From assembly GCA_040274725.1 (NCBI GenBank), contig JBEMAQ010000004.1, forward strand, positions 133,788 to 197,787: a stretch of 64,000 nt of DNA. Direction: 5' to 3'. The notes under the pieces are model-generated. The model worked only from the letters and a program-made list of their open reading frames with translations, ran no database searches and was not told the origin of the DNA. Shown piece by piece: positions 8,234-16,908 of the stretch (positions are counted from its first letter, which is position 1; the number at the start of each line of letters is the position of its first letter). Origin of the DNA: Solibacillus sp040274725 (GTDB taxonomy: Bacteria; Bacillota; Bacilli; Bacillales_A; Planococcaceae). Position numbers and translations under genes: made by a program.

Positions 8234-8542
8234 TTATTCACTTTGAATCATTTTCACTAAGACAAGGGCGATGTGTTTCTTTTCATCCTCCCCAGCCACT
8301 TTCCACATTTCCTGTAATAACTTTTGTTCACTATTGCGCGGATCTTCATTTTTCGCTAAATGATCCGCTACGAATTTAGCACCCTTTGCAAGAATTTCAT
8401 CGCTTAGGCCTAGTTTCTTCCCTTTAGAAAGCTGGTTACTTAAATAACTTTTAAACTCGTTAAAGTTATTTAAAATCGCATCCTTTTCCTCCGGTGATAA
8501 ATCCTTTAGCTTTTGGTCTACTTGGTTTAACTCTTCTGCCAC
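8234..8542 (-). CDS. DUF3243 domain protein (YmfJ-like)
   Basis: 102 residues. The central and C-terminal part fits DUF3243: NNFNEFKSYLSNQLSKGKKLGLSDE, then EQKLLQEMWKVAGEDEKKHIA and a hydrophobic end. The family is small, soluble, helical and widespread in Bacillales; its role is not established. About 15 charged residues precede the domain. The start is GTG at 8542, preceded by AGAAGGAGTGA. The gene is monocistronic and convergent with the LysR operon. Confidence 0.8.
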   Translation of the reverse strand: MAEELNQVDQKLKDLSPEEKDAILNNFNEFKSYLSNQLSKGKKLGLSDEILAKGAKFVADHLAKNEDPRNSEQKLLQEMWKVAGEDEKKHIALVLVKMIQSE

Positions 8543-8676
8543 TACAAATCACTCCTTCTGTTAAAATGGTGTTCCATAAAGAGGATACCCTTCACCATTG
8601 TTACTAAACATATTTCGTCAGGCCAGCAAAAAACTGATACAATAAGCAAAAATAAATATGCAAGGAGTTTTTTCAG

Positions 8677-8838
8677 ATGATCCTACCACAACAAATCACA
8701 AAAACATTCAACGCACTGCCAGAAGAGGAAGCAAAGGCACTACTTATTGAAATTTTCACCGCGCGCAACTACAGCAATCAGGAAATGATTCAAACGATTA
8801 ATGACATTGTCGTGCGCCTTGATATCGAGAAGAACTAA
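8677..8838 (+). CDS. Small conserved-looking protein, 53 aa
   Basis: ATG 8677 to TAA 8838. A clean ribosome site (AAGGAG, 9 bases) precedes it and a perfect terminator follows within two bases of the stop, so the unit has all signs of a real gene. The product is acidic and mostly helical (LPEEEAKALLIEIFTARNY), with no membrane segment. I do not recognise the family and assign no function. Confidence 0.7.
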   Translation: MILPQQITKTFNALPEEEAKALLIEIFTARNYSNQEMIQTINDIVVRLDIEKN

Positions 8839-8839
8839 A

Positions 8840-8874
8840 AAAACGCACTTCACTATTTGTTGAAGTGCGTTTTT
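8840..8874 (+). terminator. Terminator of the 53-aa gene
   Basis: AAAACGCACTTCA and TGAAGTGCGTTTT pair around an 8-base loop, with a T run. Confidence 0.9.
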
Positions 8875-8889
8875 ACATAGAAAAAGTAT

Positions 8890-9363
8890 GATTTGGCGAA
8901 AATGACATACAACTTATTCAAAAATAAGTATCGCGCTACTAATAATGGTTCATTTACTAAATAATCCGCATAAAAATCCCCGTTTCTTATCAATAAAGTT
9001 CAAAATAACGAGCCTTTCTTCTCATAAATCCGCGTCCTTTTTCCTCAAAAAAACAATGATTTTTGAAGAAAACATTCGTTTTTATTGTTTTTTGACCTGA
9101 AATTTTGAGCGTTGGGATGCCCTAAATCTTCTTGACGCTGCTCTTTTCACTGTGCACCCATTTTATGAAAAAACGGCGCATAATTCACTATTTCCCCGAG
9201 AAAATACGCAATTTCCGGCACTTTTTCAAAGGTTTTTTCATAGTAATAAAGACATGATTTATGATGTATTTTTGCGATTCACCATTTTTTCACTAAGAAT
9301 TCAAAAGAAAAATAACAGGTGGCACATAACTAAAAATATGTTGTATAGCTATTTCGCCAAATC
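8890..9363. mobile_element. MITE-like segment bounded by imperfect 29-bp inverted repeats
   Basis: The left end 8890-8918 begins GATTTGGCGAAA and contains ATACAAC. The right end 9335-9363 read in reverse complement begins with the same 12 bases and contains the same 7 bases at the same spacing, 24 of 29 positions matching. The 474 bases carry no convincing gene; an internal hairpin, CAAAAAAACAAT with ATTGTTTTTTG, sits at 9046-9094. No target duplication is evident. Region 9364-9636 shows nothing further. Confidence 0.4.
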
Positions 9364-9636
9364 GCTGTTTTTTAGTTGAAAAGCTACGCGATAAATATTT
9401 TTGGTGCGATTTTTTTCAAGTACAGAAAAACGAATACAGGTTATTTAATTTGCTTCAAAATTCATTTTGCGACTTCATAGCAACCTTTAACAACAACTGA
9501 GGGCTCACTACCCAGATGAATGGTGCTACCGACGTAAATAAATTTTTGTATGTTTTACCTTTATTGCTCAGTCTAAAAAAGCTGCCTTTAAGGAATTGGA
9601 CCTCTGCGCATAAATCGCACCGTCTCTTGTTGTAAA

Positions 9637-10086
9637 TTACTGCTCAATGTAATTGCCCGTGTACACCTCTCGCAGCGAAATATTGTTCGCGCGAATGCCC
9701 CATTTGGCGAGTGCTTCGTCCACTTGCGCAGGGAGCATACTGCCACTTGTCTTTGCATGGGACGCATTAATCAGGACAAAAAGTGCAGGGCGTTGGCTTT
9801 TATGTGCGGCGTACGGGTAGCATGTATAGACTGTCGGCCTTGTCGCATAACGCCCTTCCTGTGTTATCGGCCGAGTCATCATTATAAAGTAGTACCTATA
9901 GCGTCGGATAATCGAGTTTTTTAAGGAGCATATTAACGCCTCTACACGCGCTTCTTCTTGTCGAATGTTTACATGTGCGACACAGCCCACAAGAATAAAA
10001 AAAACGCTATTTGCCCACTCTAGCCACGGCGGCATTAAATCAAAGCCCACTAGGACAAGCCCAGTGGCAAACCAAAATAAATACAA
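9637..10086 (-). CDS. Hypothetical membrane-anchored protein, start possibly frameshifted
   Basis: 149 codons. Two hydrophobic stretches near the N-terminus (about 1-17 and 24-40, FWFATGLVLVGFD and VFFILVGCVAHV) are followed by a soluble, basic then mixed domain of about 100 residues. I do not recognise the family. The frame opens only at TTG 10086, which lacks a ribosome site. ATG 10102, which has a fair purine-rich site upstream, is one base out of frame; removing one base would give MNNLFLYLFWF. Either TTG is used or a one-base frameshift has damaged the start. Its neighbours give no hint of function. Confidence 0.55.
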   Translation of the reverse strand: MYLFWFATGLVLVGFDLMPPWLEWANSVFFILVGCVAHVNIRQEEARVEALICSLKNSIIRRYRYYFIMMTRPITQEGRYATRPTVYTCYPYAAHKSQRPALFVLINASHAKTSGSMLPAQVDEALAKWGIRANNISLREVYTGNYIEQ

Positions 10087-10219
10087 GAAATAAATTATTC
10101 ATTGCATAAAATCTCTCTTCGTCTATATGAAAATATTCTACTTTCAGGAATGTATTTCTCTATTTTCCTATTAGAATAAACCTATGCAAAAATAACTTTT
10201 TTGAGCCATTGCCCTAACT

Positions 10220-10259
10220 AAAAAACGATGCCGACTATTGTTGCGTCGCATCGTTTTTT
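10220..10259. terminator. Bidirectional hairpin between the hypothetical gene and argH
   Basis: AAAAAACGATGC (10220-10231) and GCATCGTTTTTT (10248-10259) pair exactly around a 16-base loop. Confidence 0.6.
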
Positions 10260-10278
10260 CTTGTCTGGAAAAGCAAAA

Positions 10279-10312
10279 AAGGAATGCTCGAACCGTAGTT
10301 CAAGCATTCCTT
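10279..10312 (-). terminator. Terminator of argH
   Basis: 15-base arms with one mismatch (10279-10293 with 10298-10312), followed on the minus strand by a TTTTTTGCTTTT tail. Confidence 0.85.
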
Positions 10313-10318
10313 CGCATA

Positions 10319-11689
10319 TTATAAGTAGCTTTTTGCTTTTTCTAATTGAATCTTCACTTGCTCAAAGCCCGTCCCACCAAGGGAGTTACGGCGACGTACT
10401 GCGGCTTCTGGTGCAAGCACATCATAAATGTCCGCTTCAAGTAAGTCGGATTCTTTTTTCATTTCTTCAAGTGGTAAATCAAGTAAGTAAATGCCCTTTT
10501 GGATACAAGTAAATACAAGTTTACCTGTTACCTCATGCGCCTCACGGAATGGCATACCTTTTGTTGCTAGGTAGTCCGCAAGCTCTGTCGCGTTACTAAA
10601 ATCTGAATGTACGGCGTTGTGTAGACGAGTTGTGTTCACTGTCATTGTACGAACCATACCTTCGAAAATTTTTAGCGAGCCAAGCACCGTTTCCATCGTA
10701 TCAAACATGCCCTCTTTATCTTCTTGCATGTCTTTGTTATAAGTTAATGGTGTACCTTTAAGCACTGTCAGTAAGCCCATTAAGTTACCGAACGCACGAC
10801 CTGCTTTCCCACGGATAAGCTCGGCCATATCTGGGTTTTTCTTTTGTGGCATAATCGATGAGCCTGTAGAGAATGCATCATCTAGCTCGATAAATTTGAA
10901 TTCATCCGTTGACCAAATGATAATTTCCTCTGCAAAGCGTGACAGGTGCGTCATCAGTAGTGCTGAGTTTGATAAAAACTCGACGATAAAGTCACGGTCA
11001 CTTACTGCGTCCATTGAGTTCGCGTATACATCCGCAAAGCCTAGTAACTCTGCTGATTTCAGGCGATCAATCGGGAAAGTTGTCCCTGCCATTGCGCCTG
11101 CACCTAGTGGCAATAAGTCAACGCGCTTCATTGATTCAGTATAGCGCTCTTTGTCGCGCTGTAATTGCCAGAAGTAGACCATTAAATGATGCGCGAAAGA
11201 AATTGGCTGTGCACGTTGTAAGTGCGTGTAGCCTGGTGCGATTGTTTCCACATGCTGCTGTGCTTTTTCTAAAATCGTCGCTTGGAAGTTTTCGATTAAA
11301 CCAACAACCTCTGGGATACGTTTCTTTAAGAAAAGGTGCATATCCGTTGCCACTTGGTCATTACGTGAGCGTCCTGTATGTAATTTACCGCCAACTGGGC
11401 CGATTAGGTCAATCAGCATTTTTTCTAAATTTAAGTGAATATCTTCGTTTGCGACTAAAAACTGTAGCTCGCCTGCTTCAGCTTTTACTTTCAGCTGCGC
11501 GAGGCCATCTAAAATTTTCGCTACATCCTCTTGTGGTAAGATACCTGTTGCCCCAAGCATCGTCACGTGTGCCACTGAGCCTTCGATATCTTCCATTACT
11601 AACTGTTGGTCAAAGCCGATTGACGCGCCGAACTCGTCAACCCATGCTTCTGCTGACTTTTGGAAACGTCCGCCCCATAATTTTGCCAT
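10319..11689 (-). CDS. argH: Argininosuccinate lyase
   Basis: Last step of arginine synthesis: argininosuccinate to arginine plus fumarate, as a cytoplasmic homotetramer. From ATG 11689 the protein is 456 residues, the family length, opening MAKLWGGRF. The signature GSSIMPQKKNPD of the fumarase/aspartase superfamily is intact, as are the substrate-binding segments HTGRSRNDQVATD and GYTHLQRAQPI. The upstream in-frame ATG at 11707 overlaps the AAGGAG ribosome site, so 11689 is the better start. It lies 89 bases downstream of argG with a hairpin between them, so it is probably partly read through from the argG promoter. Confidence 0.96.
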   Translation of the reverse strand: MAKLWGGRFQKSAEAWVDEFGASIGFDQQLVMEDIEGSVAHVTMLGATGILPQEDVAKILDGLAQLKVKAEAGELQFLVANEDIHLNLEKMLIDLIGPVGGKLHTGRSRNDQVATDMHLFLKKRIPEVVGLIENFQATILEKAQQHVETIAPGYTHLQRAQPISFAHHLMVYFWQLQRDKERYTESMKRVDLLPLGAGAMAGTTFPIDRLKSAELLGFADVYANSMDAVSDRDFIVEFLSNSALLMTHLSRFAEEIIIWSTDEFKFIELDDAFSTGSSIMPQKKNPDMAELIRGKAGRAFGNLMGLLTVLKGTPLTYNKDMQEDKEGMFDTMETVLGSLKIFEGMVRTMTVNTTRLHNAVHSDFSNATELADYLATKGMPFREAHEVTGKLVFTCIQKGIYLLDLPLEEMKKESDLLEADIYDVLAPEAAVRRRNSLGGTGFEQVKIQLEKAKSYL

Positions 11690-11737
11690 GTTGTTTCTCT
11701 CCTTCAATCTATGTGCCTCTGTTTAGGCTTATTTAAA

Positions 11738-11771
11738 AGAAGAAGCGACTCGGGCTCCGAATCGCTCTTCT
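11738..11771 (-). terminator. Hairpin between argG and argH
   Basis: Stem of about 15 pairs (11738-11753 with 11757-11771, a few wobbles) with a short T tail on the minus strand. It may lower argH expression relative to argG. Confidence 0.65.
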
Positions 11772-11778
11772 AAAAGGT

Positions 11779-12996
11779 TTATTTTGTTACTTTAGTTTGT
11801 TTTGTTTGCTTTGCTACTTCAGCCGCTACGACTGTTGGCATACCCCATAATTCAATGAAGCCTACAGCTGATGCGTGGTTGAACTTGTCGTGTTTAGAAT
11901 AAGTCGCTAACTCTTCAGAGTATAGTGAGTTATTTGATTTACGTCCTTCAACAATTGCATGACCTTTGTATAATTTCACGCGTACTGTACCATTTACTGT
12001 TTTTTGCGTTTCTTTTAAGAACGCTACTAACGCTTCACGGATTGGGTTGAACCATAAGCCGTTGTAAATGATTTCAGATAGTTTGTGCTCGATCATTGGT
12101 TTGAAGTGAGCTACTTCTTTTACTAATGTAATATCTTCTAATTCTTTATGCGCAGTAAGTAACACTTTCGCACCTGGAATTTCGTATACTTCACGAGATT
12201 TAATCCCTACTAAACGGTTTTCAACGTGGTCGATACGGCCAATACCGTGTGCGCCCGCTACTGCGTTTAATTCTTGAATTAGGTCTGCTAATTTCATTTC
12301 TTTACCGTTTAATGAAATTGGTGTACCTTCTACGAATTCGATTTCTACGTACTCAGCAGTGTCTGGTGCATTTTCAACAGAAACTGTTAAGCCGTAAGCT
12401 TCTTCTGGTGGTGAAACCCATGGATCTTCCATAACGCCGGCTTCGTTTGCACGACCCCATAAGTTTTGGTCGATTGAGAATGGTGAATCAAGTGTTGCAG
12501 GAATCGGAACACCGTGTTTTGCAGCGTATTCGATTTCCTCGTCACGGCTCCAGCCCCACTCACGTACTGGTGCAAGAACTTCTAAGTCTGGGTTTAATGC
12601 TTTAATTGACACTTCGAAACGAACTTGGTCATTCCCTTTACCTGTGCAGCCGTGTGCTACAGCATCAGCGTTTGTTTCAGTTGCGATTTCTACTAATTTT
12701 TTTGAGATAAGTGGACGAGATAATGCAGATACTAATGGATATTTTTGCTCATACCAAGTGTGACCTTGTAATGAGATTAATGCGAAGTCCTCTGCGAACT
12801 CGTCTTTTGCGTCGATCATATATGATTCAACAGCGCCTACTTGTAGGGCTTTGTTTTTGATGAACTCAAGGTCTTTCCCTTCGCCTACGTCAAGACATAC
12901 TGCGATAACGTCCCAACCTTGTTCTTTTAACCATGGAATTGCTACGGATGTATCAAGACCACCTGAATAAGCTAATACTACTTTTTTGTTTGCCAT
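11779..12996 (-). CDS. argG: Argininosuccinate synthase
   Basis: Joins citrulline and aspartate with ATP to give argininosuccinate. From ATG 12996 the product is 405 residues, the normal length. The N-terminal PP-loop AYSGGLDTS binds ATP; GCTGKGNDQVRFE and SPFSIDQNLWGR are conserved substrate and tetramer segments. The start is fixed by GGAGG 8-9 bases upstream; a 24-codon upstream extension has no support. First gene of argGH. The 200 bases upstream are very AT-rich, with repeated TGTATAAAC half-sites (13020-13060 on the minus strand), which could be ArgR targets, but no textbook ARG box was identified. Confidence 0.96.
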   Translation of the reverse strand: MANKKVVLAYSGGLDTSVAIPWLKEQGWDVIAVCLDVGEGKDLEFIKNKALQVGAVESYMIDAKDEFAEDFALISLQGHTWYEQKYPLVSALSRPLISKKLVEIATETNADAVAHGCTGKGNDQVRFEVSIKALNPDLEVLAPVREWGWSRDEEIEYAAKHGVPIPATLDSPFSIDQNLWGRANEAGVMEDPWVSPPEEAYGLTVSVENAPDTAEYVEIEFVEGTPISLNGKEMKLADLIQELNAVAGAHGIGRIDHVENRLVGIKSREVYEIPGAKVLLTAHKELEDITLVKEVAHFKPMIEHKLSEIIYNGLWFNPIREALVAFLKETQKTVNGTVRVKLYKGHAIVEGRKSNNSLYSEELATYSKHDKFNHASAVGFIELWGMPTVVAAEVAKQTKQTKVTK

Positions 12997-13231
12997 TTTG
13001 AAGTGCCTCCGATTTGTTTCGTGTATGTTTATACATTTTTTTAAAAGTTTATACACGAATAGTATCATGTTATAAAAATAAACGCAACTGTATTTTTATA
13101 TATTTTTAGACTTTTTAAATGTTTTTAAAAACAATGAATTTAGTCGATTATTGGCACTCTCGTTTAGGTATTTTTTTTCTCACTTATGTCATAATGATGC
13201 TCTCTAAATTCGGGCAATAACAGGAAGATTT

Positions 13232-13732
13232 TTATACTTTCGCGCGTAAAAACGAAACAATTTCTTTATTATGACGCTTTTTATCGTCTCTAAATTGTGC
13301 GCGCTGCTTTGATTTTTCATAGAGATAGCGCTCCTCATCTGTTTCGGGAATAATTTTCGGTACGGGCGCTGGCTTACCGTTTTCATTAAGTGCGATAAAC
13401 GTAAAGTAGGCCATTGACGCAACCTTAGATTCCCCTGTCAGAAGCGTTTCTGCATATACTTTAATAAATACTTCCATTGAGCTTGTGCCTGTCCAAATAA
13501 CAAATGATTCAAACGTGACCGAATCCGTCGGGCGAATCGGATGCAAAAATTCCACCGTATCCACAGACGCCGTTACACATTCTAGACGGCTATGCTTCGC
13601 AGCAGAAATCGACGCGACCTGATCCATATCACTAATTAATCTTCCCCCAAACAATGTATTGTGATTGTTGAAATCATTCGGGAAAACGCGACTTGAGCGA
13701 ATAACCCGTGATTCTCTACAAAATTTCTCCAT
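13232..13732 (-). CDS. Acyl-CoA thioesterase, hotdog fold (YkhA/BACH type)
   Basis: Hydrolyses acyl-CoA to free fatty acid and CoA in the cytoplasm. 166 residues from ATG 13732, chosen for its AAGGGGTG ribosome site. One hotdog domain: NDFNNHNTLFGGRLISDMDQVASISA carries the conserved Asn/Asp of the active site, and ASVDTVEFLHPIRPTDSV the second strand pair. The C-terminal tail is charged. Single gene with no operon partner. Chain-length preference cannot be read from sequence. Confidence 0.88.
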   Translation of the reverse strand: MEKFCRESRVIRSSRVFPNDFNNHNTLFGGRLISDMDQVASISAAKHSRLECVTASVDTVEFLHPIRPTDSVTFESFVIWTGTSSMEVFIKVYAETLLTGESKVASMAYFTFIALNENGKPAPVPKIIPETDEERYLYEKSKQRAQFRDDKKRHNKEIVSFLRAKV

Positions 13733-13835
13733 AATTGCACACCCCTTAATTTTTCCATATCGCAAATTATAACATTGTTATTCTACAAAAATCACTTTTT
13801 TTCTACTTTATATAATTTTTTATAAAATAAAAAAA

Positions 13836-13864
13836 CACTACAGAACAAGACTCGTTCCGCAGTG
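13836..13864 (-). terminator. Terminator of the SDR gene
   Basis: CACTGCGGAAC pairs with GTTCTGTAGTG on the minus strand (two wobbles), followed by TTTTTTTATTTT. Confidence 0.85.
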
Positions 13865-13871
13865 ATTTGGA

Positions 13872-14621
13872 TTACTTCTTATTAAAGAAACCTTTGCCTA
13901 AAAATTCGACCGTAGCAGGGGCAATAGCATAGAGCTTGCTCGTGATGGCCATAATACGCGGCAAATTGACCTCGCGTACCGGACGCTCCATCGCTTTCAA
14001 CATTTCAGTTACTACGTATTCCGGCTTGAGCAAAAACTTCTCCATCGCCTTTCGGTACGCATTTGTTGCATCGGCTTTGTCGATAAACGGCGTATCAATT
14101 GTCCCAGGGTAAATGCCCGTCACCTTCACATGATACGGTGCAAGCTCCATCCGTAGACCGTTGACAAAGCCGGTAATCGCATATTTACTTGCCGCATACA
14201 CACTCGCTTTACGCGTCGCCACTTTGCCAGCCTGTGAGCCAACAAAGATCAATTGCCCCGTTCCGCGTGCACACATGTTTGGTGCTAAGCGCTTCGCTAA
14301 ATGAATCGGCGCACGCACATTTGTCTCAAGCATCGCGTCAATTTGCTCATCCGTTAAATCAAAGGCGTTTTCAAAATAGCCGAGCCCTGCGTTAATTACC
14401 GCCACATCAATCGTAGGTAGCCAGTCGGTGACGCGGTCAATATCCGTTAATTTTCGTAGATCCGCTTGTAGTACATGTGCGCCGAGACGCTGTAGTGACG
14501 TTAATGCACTTTCATTTCTGCCTGTTGCATAAACGGTATAGCCCTTTTTTATACATTCTTCTGTAAAAAGCAGTCCAATTCCACTCGTTGCACCTGTGAC
14601 AAATATTGTTTTTTTATTCAT
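13872..14621 (-). CDS. Short-chain dehydrogenase/reductase
   Basis: 249 residues, a classical SDR with a Rossmann fold: TGATSGIG at 9-16 binds NAD(P)H, NAGLGYF is the NAG motif, and Ser of VGSQAG with YAASK form the catalytic Ser-Tyr-Lys set; PGTID is the motif after it. The substrate is unknown; close relatives are annotated only as oxidoreductases. Good ribosome site (AGGAAGG) before ATG 14621. Monocistronic with a clear terminator. A palindromic hairpin in its leader (14657-14694) may be an operator or attenuator. Confidence 0.9.
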   Translation of the reverse strand: MNKKTIFVTGATSGIGLLFTEECIKKGYTVYATGRNESALTSLQRLGAHVLQADLRKLTDIDRVTDWLPTIDVAVINAGLGYFENAFDLTDEQIDAMLETNVRAPIHLAKRLAPNMCARGTGQLIFVGSQAGKVATRKASVYAASKYAITGFVNGLRMELAPYHVKVTGIYPGTIDTPFIDKADATNAYRKAMEKFLLKPEYVVTEMLKAMERPVREVNLPRIMAITSKLYAIAPATVEFLGKGFFNKK

Positions 14622-14656
14622 GTTTATGTATACCTTCCTTTATAAAAATAAAATTT

Positions 14657-14694
14657 TAGGCTATACCTAAAGTGTTTCCTTTTGGTATAGCCTA
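14657..14694 (-). promoter_or_regulatory. Palindrome/hairpin in the leader of the SDR gene
   Basis: TAGGCTATACC (14657-14667) pairs exactly with GGTATAGCCTA (14684-14694). On the minus strand a T-rich stretch follows, then the ribosome site. It could be a terminator for nsrR, an attenuator, or a repressor site. Confidence 0.45.
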
Positions 14695-14827
14695 CTTTGT
14701 GCAGCAATTTATTTTTTGTTTTTAATTTTCAATTTCCTCATCACAACTATTATAACATTTTCACATAAAAATCATCGCTTTTCACATAATAAAAAGAGCT
14801 AGCTCATTCGCCGCTCTTTGTACCACG

Positions 14828-15271
14828 CTATTCATCCCGTAGTCCAAGCAGTGCAAGTAGCGACTCCTTCGACTGTAAAAAATCCGACAATTGATATTTA
14901 TCTAACACCGCTAAATATGCCTGCAATGCTTCATTCAGTGCAAATTTCAGCTGGCATTCGCTTGATAACTTACACAAATTATTTTCCGGGTTGAAGCATT
15001 CAACTAAATGAAAGTCTTCCTCCGTTTTACGGATGACCGCGCCGAGATTGATATCCTCTGGCGGGATTGCTAGACGAATACCGCCACCGCGCCCGCGCGT
15101 CGTCTCAATGAGACCATGCTGCCCAAGATCGTACGTTACCTTCATTAAATGGTTTTTTGAAATTTGATAGGCATCTGCTATTTCCTGAATCGTCGCTAAA
15201 TGGTTTTGGCCGCGTACGCTAAGATACATTAGCACACGCAGTGAGTAATCTGTATAAAGAGTTAAGCGCAC
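14828..15271 (-). CDS. nsrR: Rrf2-family nitric-oxide-sensing repressor NsrR
   Basis: Iron-sulfur cluster repressor that loses DNA binding when NO attacks the cluster. 147 residues from GTG 15271 (MRLTLYTDYSLRVLMYL), which has a GAGGGTGAGG ribosome site; a GTG three codons earlier is less likely. The winged HTH occupies about 1-75 with RGRGGGIRLA in the wing. Three cysteines in ECFNPENNLCKLSSEC are the cluster ligands typical of NsrR. It is divergent from hmp, the commonest NsrR target, and two identical candidate operators lie between them. Assignment is strong from sequence and context together. Confidence 0.92.
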   Translation of the reverse strand: MRLTLYTDYSLRVLMYLSVRGQNHLATIQEIADAYQISKNHLMKVTYDLGQHGLIETTRGRGGGIRLAIPPEDINLGAVIRKTEEDFHLVECFNPENNLCKLSSECQLKFALNEALQAYLAVLDKYQLSDFLQSKESLLALLGLRDE

Positions 15272-15341
15272 GTTCCTCACCCTCTTTCTATTTGTTAGTA
15301 TAACATTTTGTCAACAATTTGCTAAAGCTCTGCTCACAACT

Positions 15342-15361
15342 TTAAAGATGTATTTTATATA
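15342..15361 (+). promoter_or_regulatory. Candidate NsrR operator, copy 1
   Basis: TTAAAGATGTATTTTATATA, close to the NsrR half-site AAGATGYATTT. Identical to copy 2 exactly 40 bases downstream. Confidence 0.7.
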
Positions 15362-15381
15362 CTCCTTTTGTGACAGATTTG

Positions 15382-15401
15382 TTAAAGATGTATTTTATAT
15401 A
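15382..15401 (+). promoter_or_regulatory. Candidate NsrR operator, copy 2
   Basis: A second identical 20-base copy, 40 bases (about four helical turns) after the first and about 95 bases before the hmp ATG. Same-face spacing suggests cooperative binding. Confidence 0.7.
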
Positions 15402-15495
15402 TTGCTTTAAATCACACATGGGCGTATATTGAGGGTAACTTCTACAGCAAATGCTTACTTGCTGAAAAAGAATTCATTTGAGGGACGTGTTTTAC

Positions 15496-16656
15496 ATGTT
15501 AAAACAACAAACAATCGACATTATCAAATCAACGGTACCAGTGCTTGAAGTGCACGGTTTAGCGATTACAAAAACATTCTATTCAAACCTTTTTAAAGAT
15601 AATCCATCCCTTTTAAACATTTTCAATCACACAAACCAAAAGAAAGACCGTCAACAAACAGCGCTTGCAAACACGGTATATGCAGCGGCAGTTCACATTG
15701 AAAACTTAGAAGCCATCGTGCCAGCAGTTATGCAAATCGCGCACAAGCACCGCAGCCTTGGCATTTTACCAGAACATTATCCAATCGTAGGAACGTACTT
15801 ACTTGCGGCAATTAAAGAAGTGTTAGGTGACGCAGCAACTGAAGAAATTTTAGGCGCATGGGGCGAAGCGTACGGCGTCATTGCAGATATCTTTATTTCA
15901 GTAGAAGAAGATTTATACAAAGCAGCAGAAACAGATGGCGGCTGGAGAATGTTCAAGGACTTTACAATCGTGAAAAAAGTGGAAGAAAGTGAGCTCATCA
16001 CGTCACTTTACTTAGCACCAAAAGACGGCGTAGCACTACCAGCTTATAAAGCAGGTCAATACATTAGCATCCGCACAGCCGTTCCTGGTGAAGAGTTCTT
16101 AATGAACCGCCAATATACAGTAACAGGCTTAGAAAATAATGCCTACCGTATTTCGGTAAAACGCGAGGCTGACGTAACACCAAACGGCATCGTATCAAAC
16201 TTCCTACACGCAGCAGAAGTCGGTACACCGATTGAAGTAAGTGTCCCAGCTGGGTTATTTACATTAACGGAAGCAGCGACACCTGTATTGTTCATCGCAG
16301 GCGGCGTTGGGGTGACACCATTACAAAGCATGCTAAACACAATGACGGCGCGCAAAGCGTCATTCATTCAATGTGCGCGTAATGCAGAAGTTGCAGCATT
16401 CACAGAAACAATTGAAGCAAAAGTAGCCGCTCTTGGTGGCACGTACAAAGCCGTTTACTCTGAAACAGATGGTTATATTACAAAGGATATTATTGCTTCA
16501 GTACTAGAACAAGATGCAGACGTCTATGTATGTGGTCCAACACCATTCATGCAAGAAGTTGTCGCTCAGTTAGTCGAGCTAGGTGTGGCAGAAGATCACA
16601 TTCATTACGAATTCTTTGGCGCAGCAATGGCATTCTCAATCAAAAAACCACAGTAA
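15496..16656 (+). CDS. hmp: Flavohemoglobin (nitric oxide dioxygenase)
   Basis: Converts NO and O2 to nitrate using NAD(P)H, protecting the cell from nitrosative stress. 386 residues from ATG 15496; the upstream TTG frame opening has no merit. The globin domain occupies about 1-140 with the proximal His85 in KHRSLGI; an FAD-binding domain follows with RQYTVTG; the C-terminal NAD domain has FIAGGVGVTPLQSM and VCGPTPFM. All catalytic parts are present. It is divergent from nsrR, with two NsrR sites in its promoter region, so NO-induced expression is expected. A terminator follows at 16671. Confidence 0.96.
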   Translation: MLKQQTIDIIKSTVPVLEVHGLAITKTFYSNLFKDNPSLLNIFNHTNQKKDRQQTALANTVYAAAVHIENLEAIVPAVMQIAHKHRSLGILPEHYPIVGTYLLAAIKEVLGDAATEEILGAWGEAYGVIADIFISVEEDLYKAAETDGGWRMFKDFTIVKKVEESELITSLYLAPKDGVALPAYKAGQYISIRTAVPGEEFLMNRQYTVTGLENNAYRISVKREADVTPNGIVSNFLHAAEVGTPIEVSVPAGLFTLTEAATPVLFIAGGVGVTPLQSMLNTMTARKASFIQCARNAEVAAFTETIEAKVAALGGTYKAVYSETDGYITKDIIASVLEQDADVYVCGPTPFMQEVVAQLVELGVAEDHIHYEFFGAAMAFSIKKPQ

Positions 16657-16670
16657 GCATCATTTTTAAG

Positions 16671-16703
16671 GAAGGTTACCCAATTACGGGTAGCCTTTTT
16701 TCT
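16671..16703 (+). terminator. Terminator of hmp
   Basis: GGTTACCC/GGGTAGCC stem with one mismatch, followed by TTTTTTCT. Confidence 0.75.
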
Positions 16704-16803
16704 ATTTAAAACAGATTTTTAATACTATTCAGAAATAACTATTAAATTGACGTATCTTCCGTATTCCGCTATTGTAATGCTTACTTCAGAAAAAATTTAA
16801 TAT

Positions 16804-16903
16804 TTCTTATCATGAGAGATGGAGGGACTGGCCCTGCGAAGTCTCGGCAGCGGAGTTATTCTGTGCCAAATCCTGCAAGATGTTTCTTGAAAGATAAGAT
16901 GAG
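16804..16903 (+). ncRNA. SAM-I riboswitch (S-box) aptamer
   Basis: All S-box landmarks are in order: P1 5' strand TTCTTATC, the AGAGATGGAGGGACTGGCCC block, GAAGTCTCGGCAGC, GTGCCAAATCCTGC, and the closing AAAGATAAGATGA. High SAM would stabilise the aptamer and allow the following terminator to form, shutting off the transporter gene downstream. Confidence 0.95.
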
Positions 16904-16908
16904 TGATG

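Noticed and set aside
9152..9379. 75-codon frame in the MITE-like segment
   Set aside because: Phe/Lys-rich composition of AT-rich DNA, no ribosome site, crosses the right inverted end.
12997..13200. ArgR operator upstream of argG
   Set aside because: Repeated TGTATAAAC half-sites are present but do not match the Bacillus ARG box well enough to annotate.
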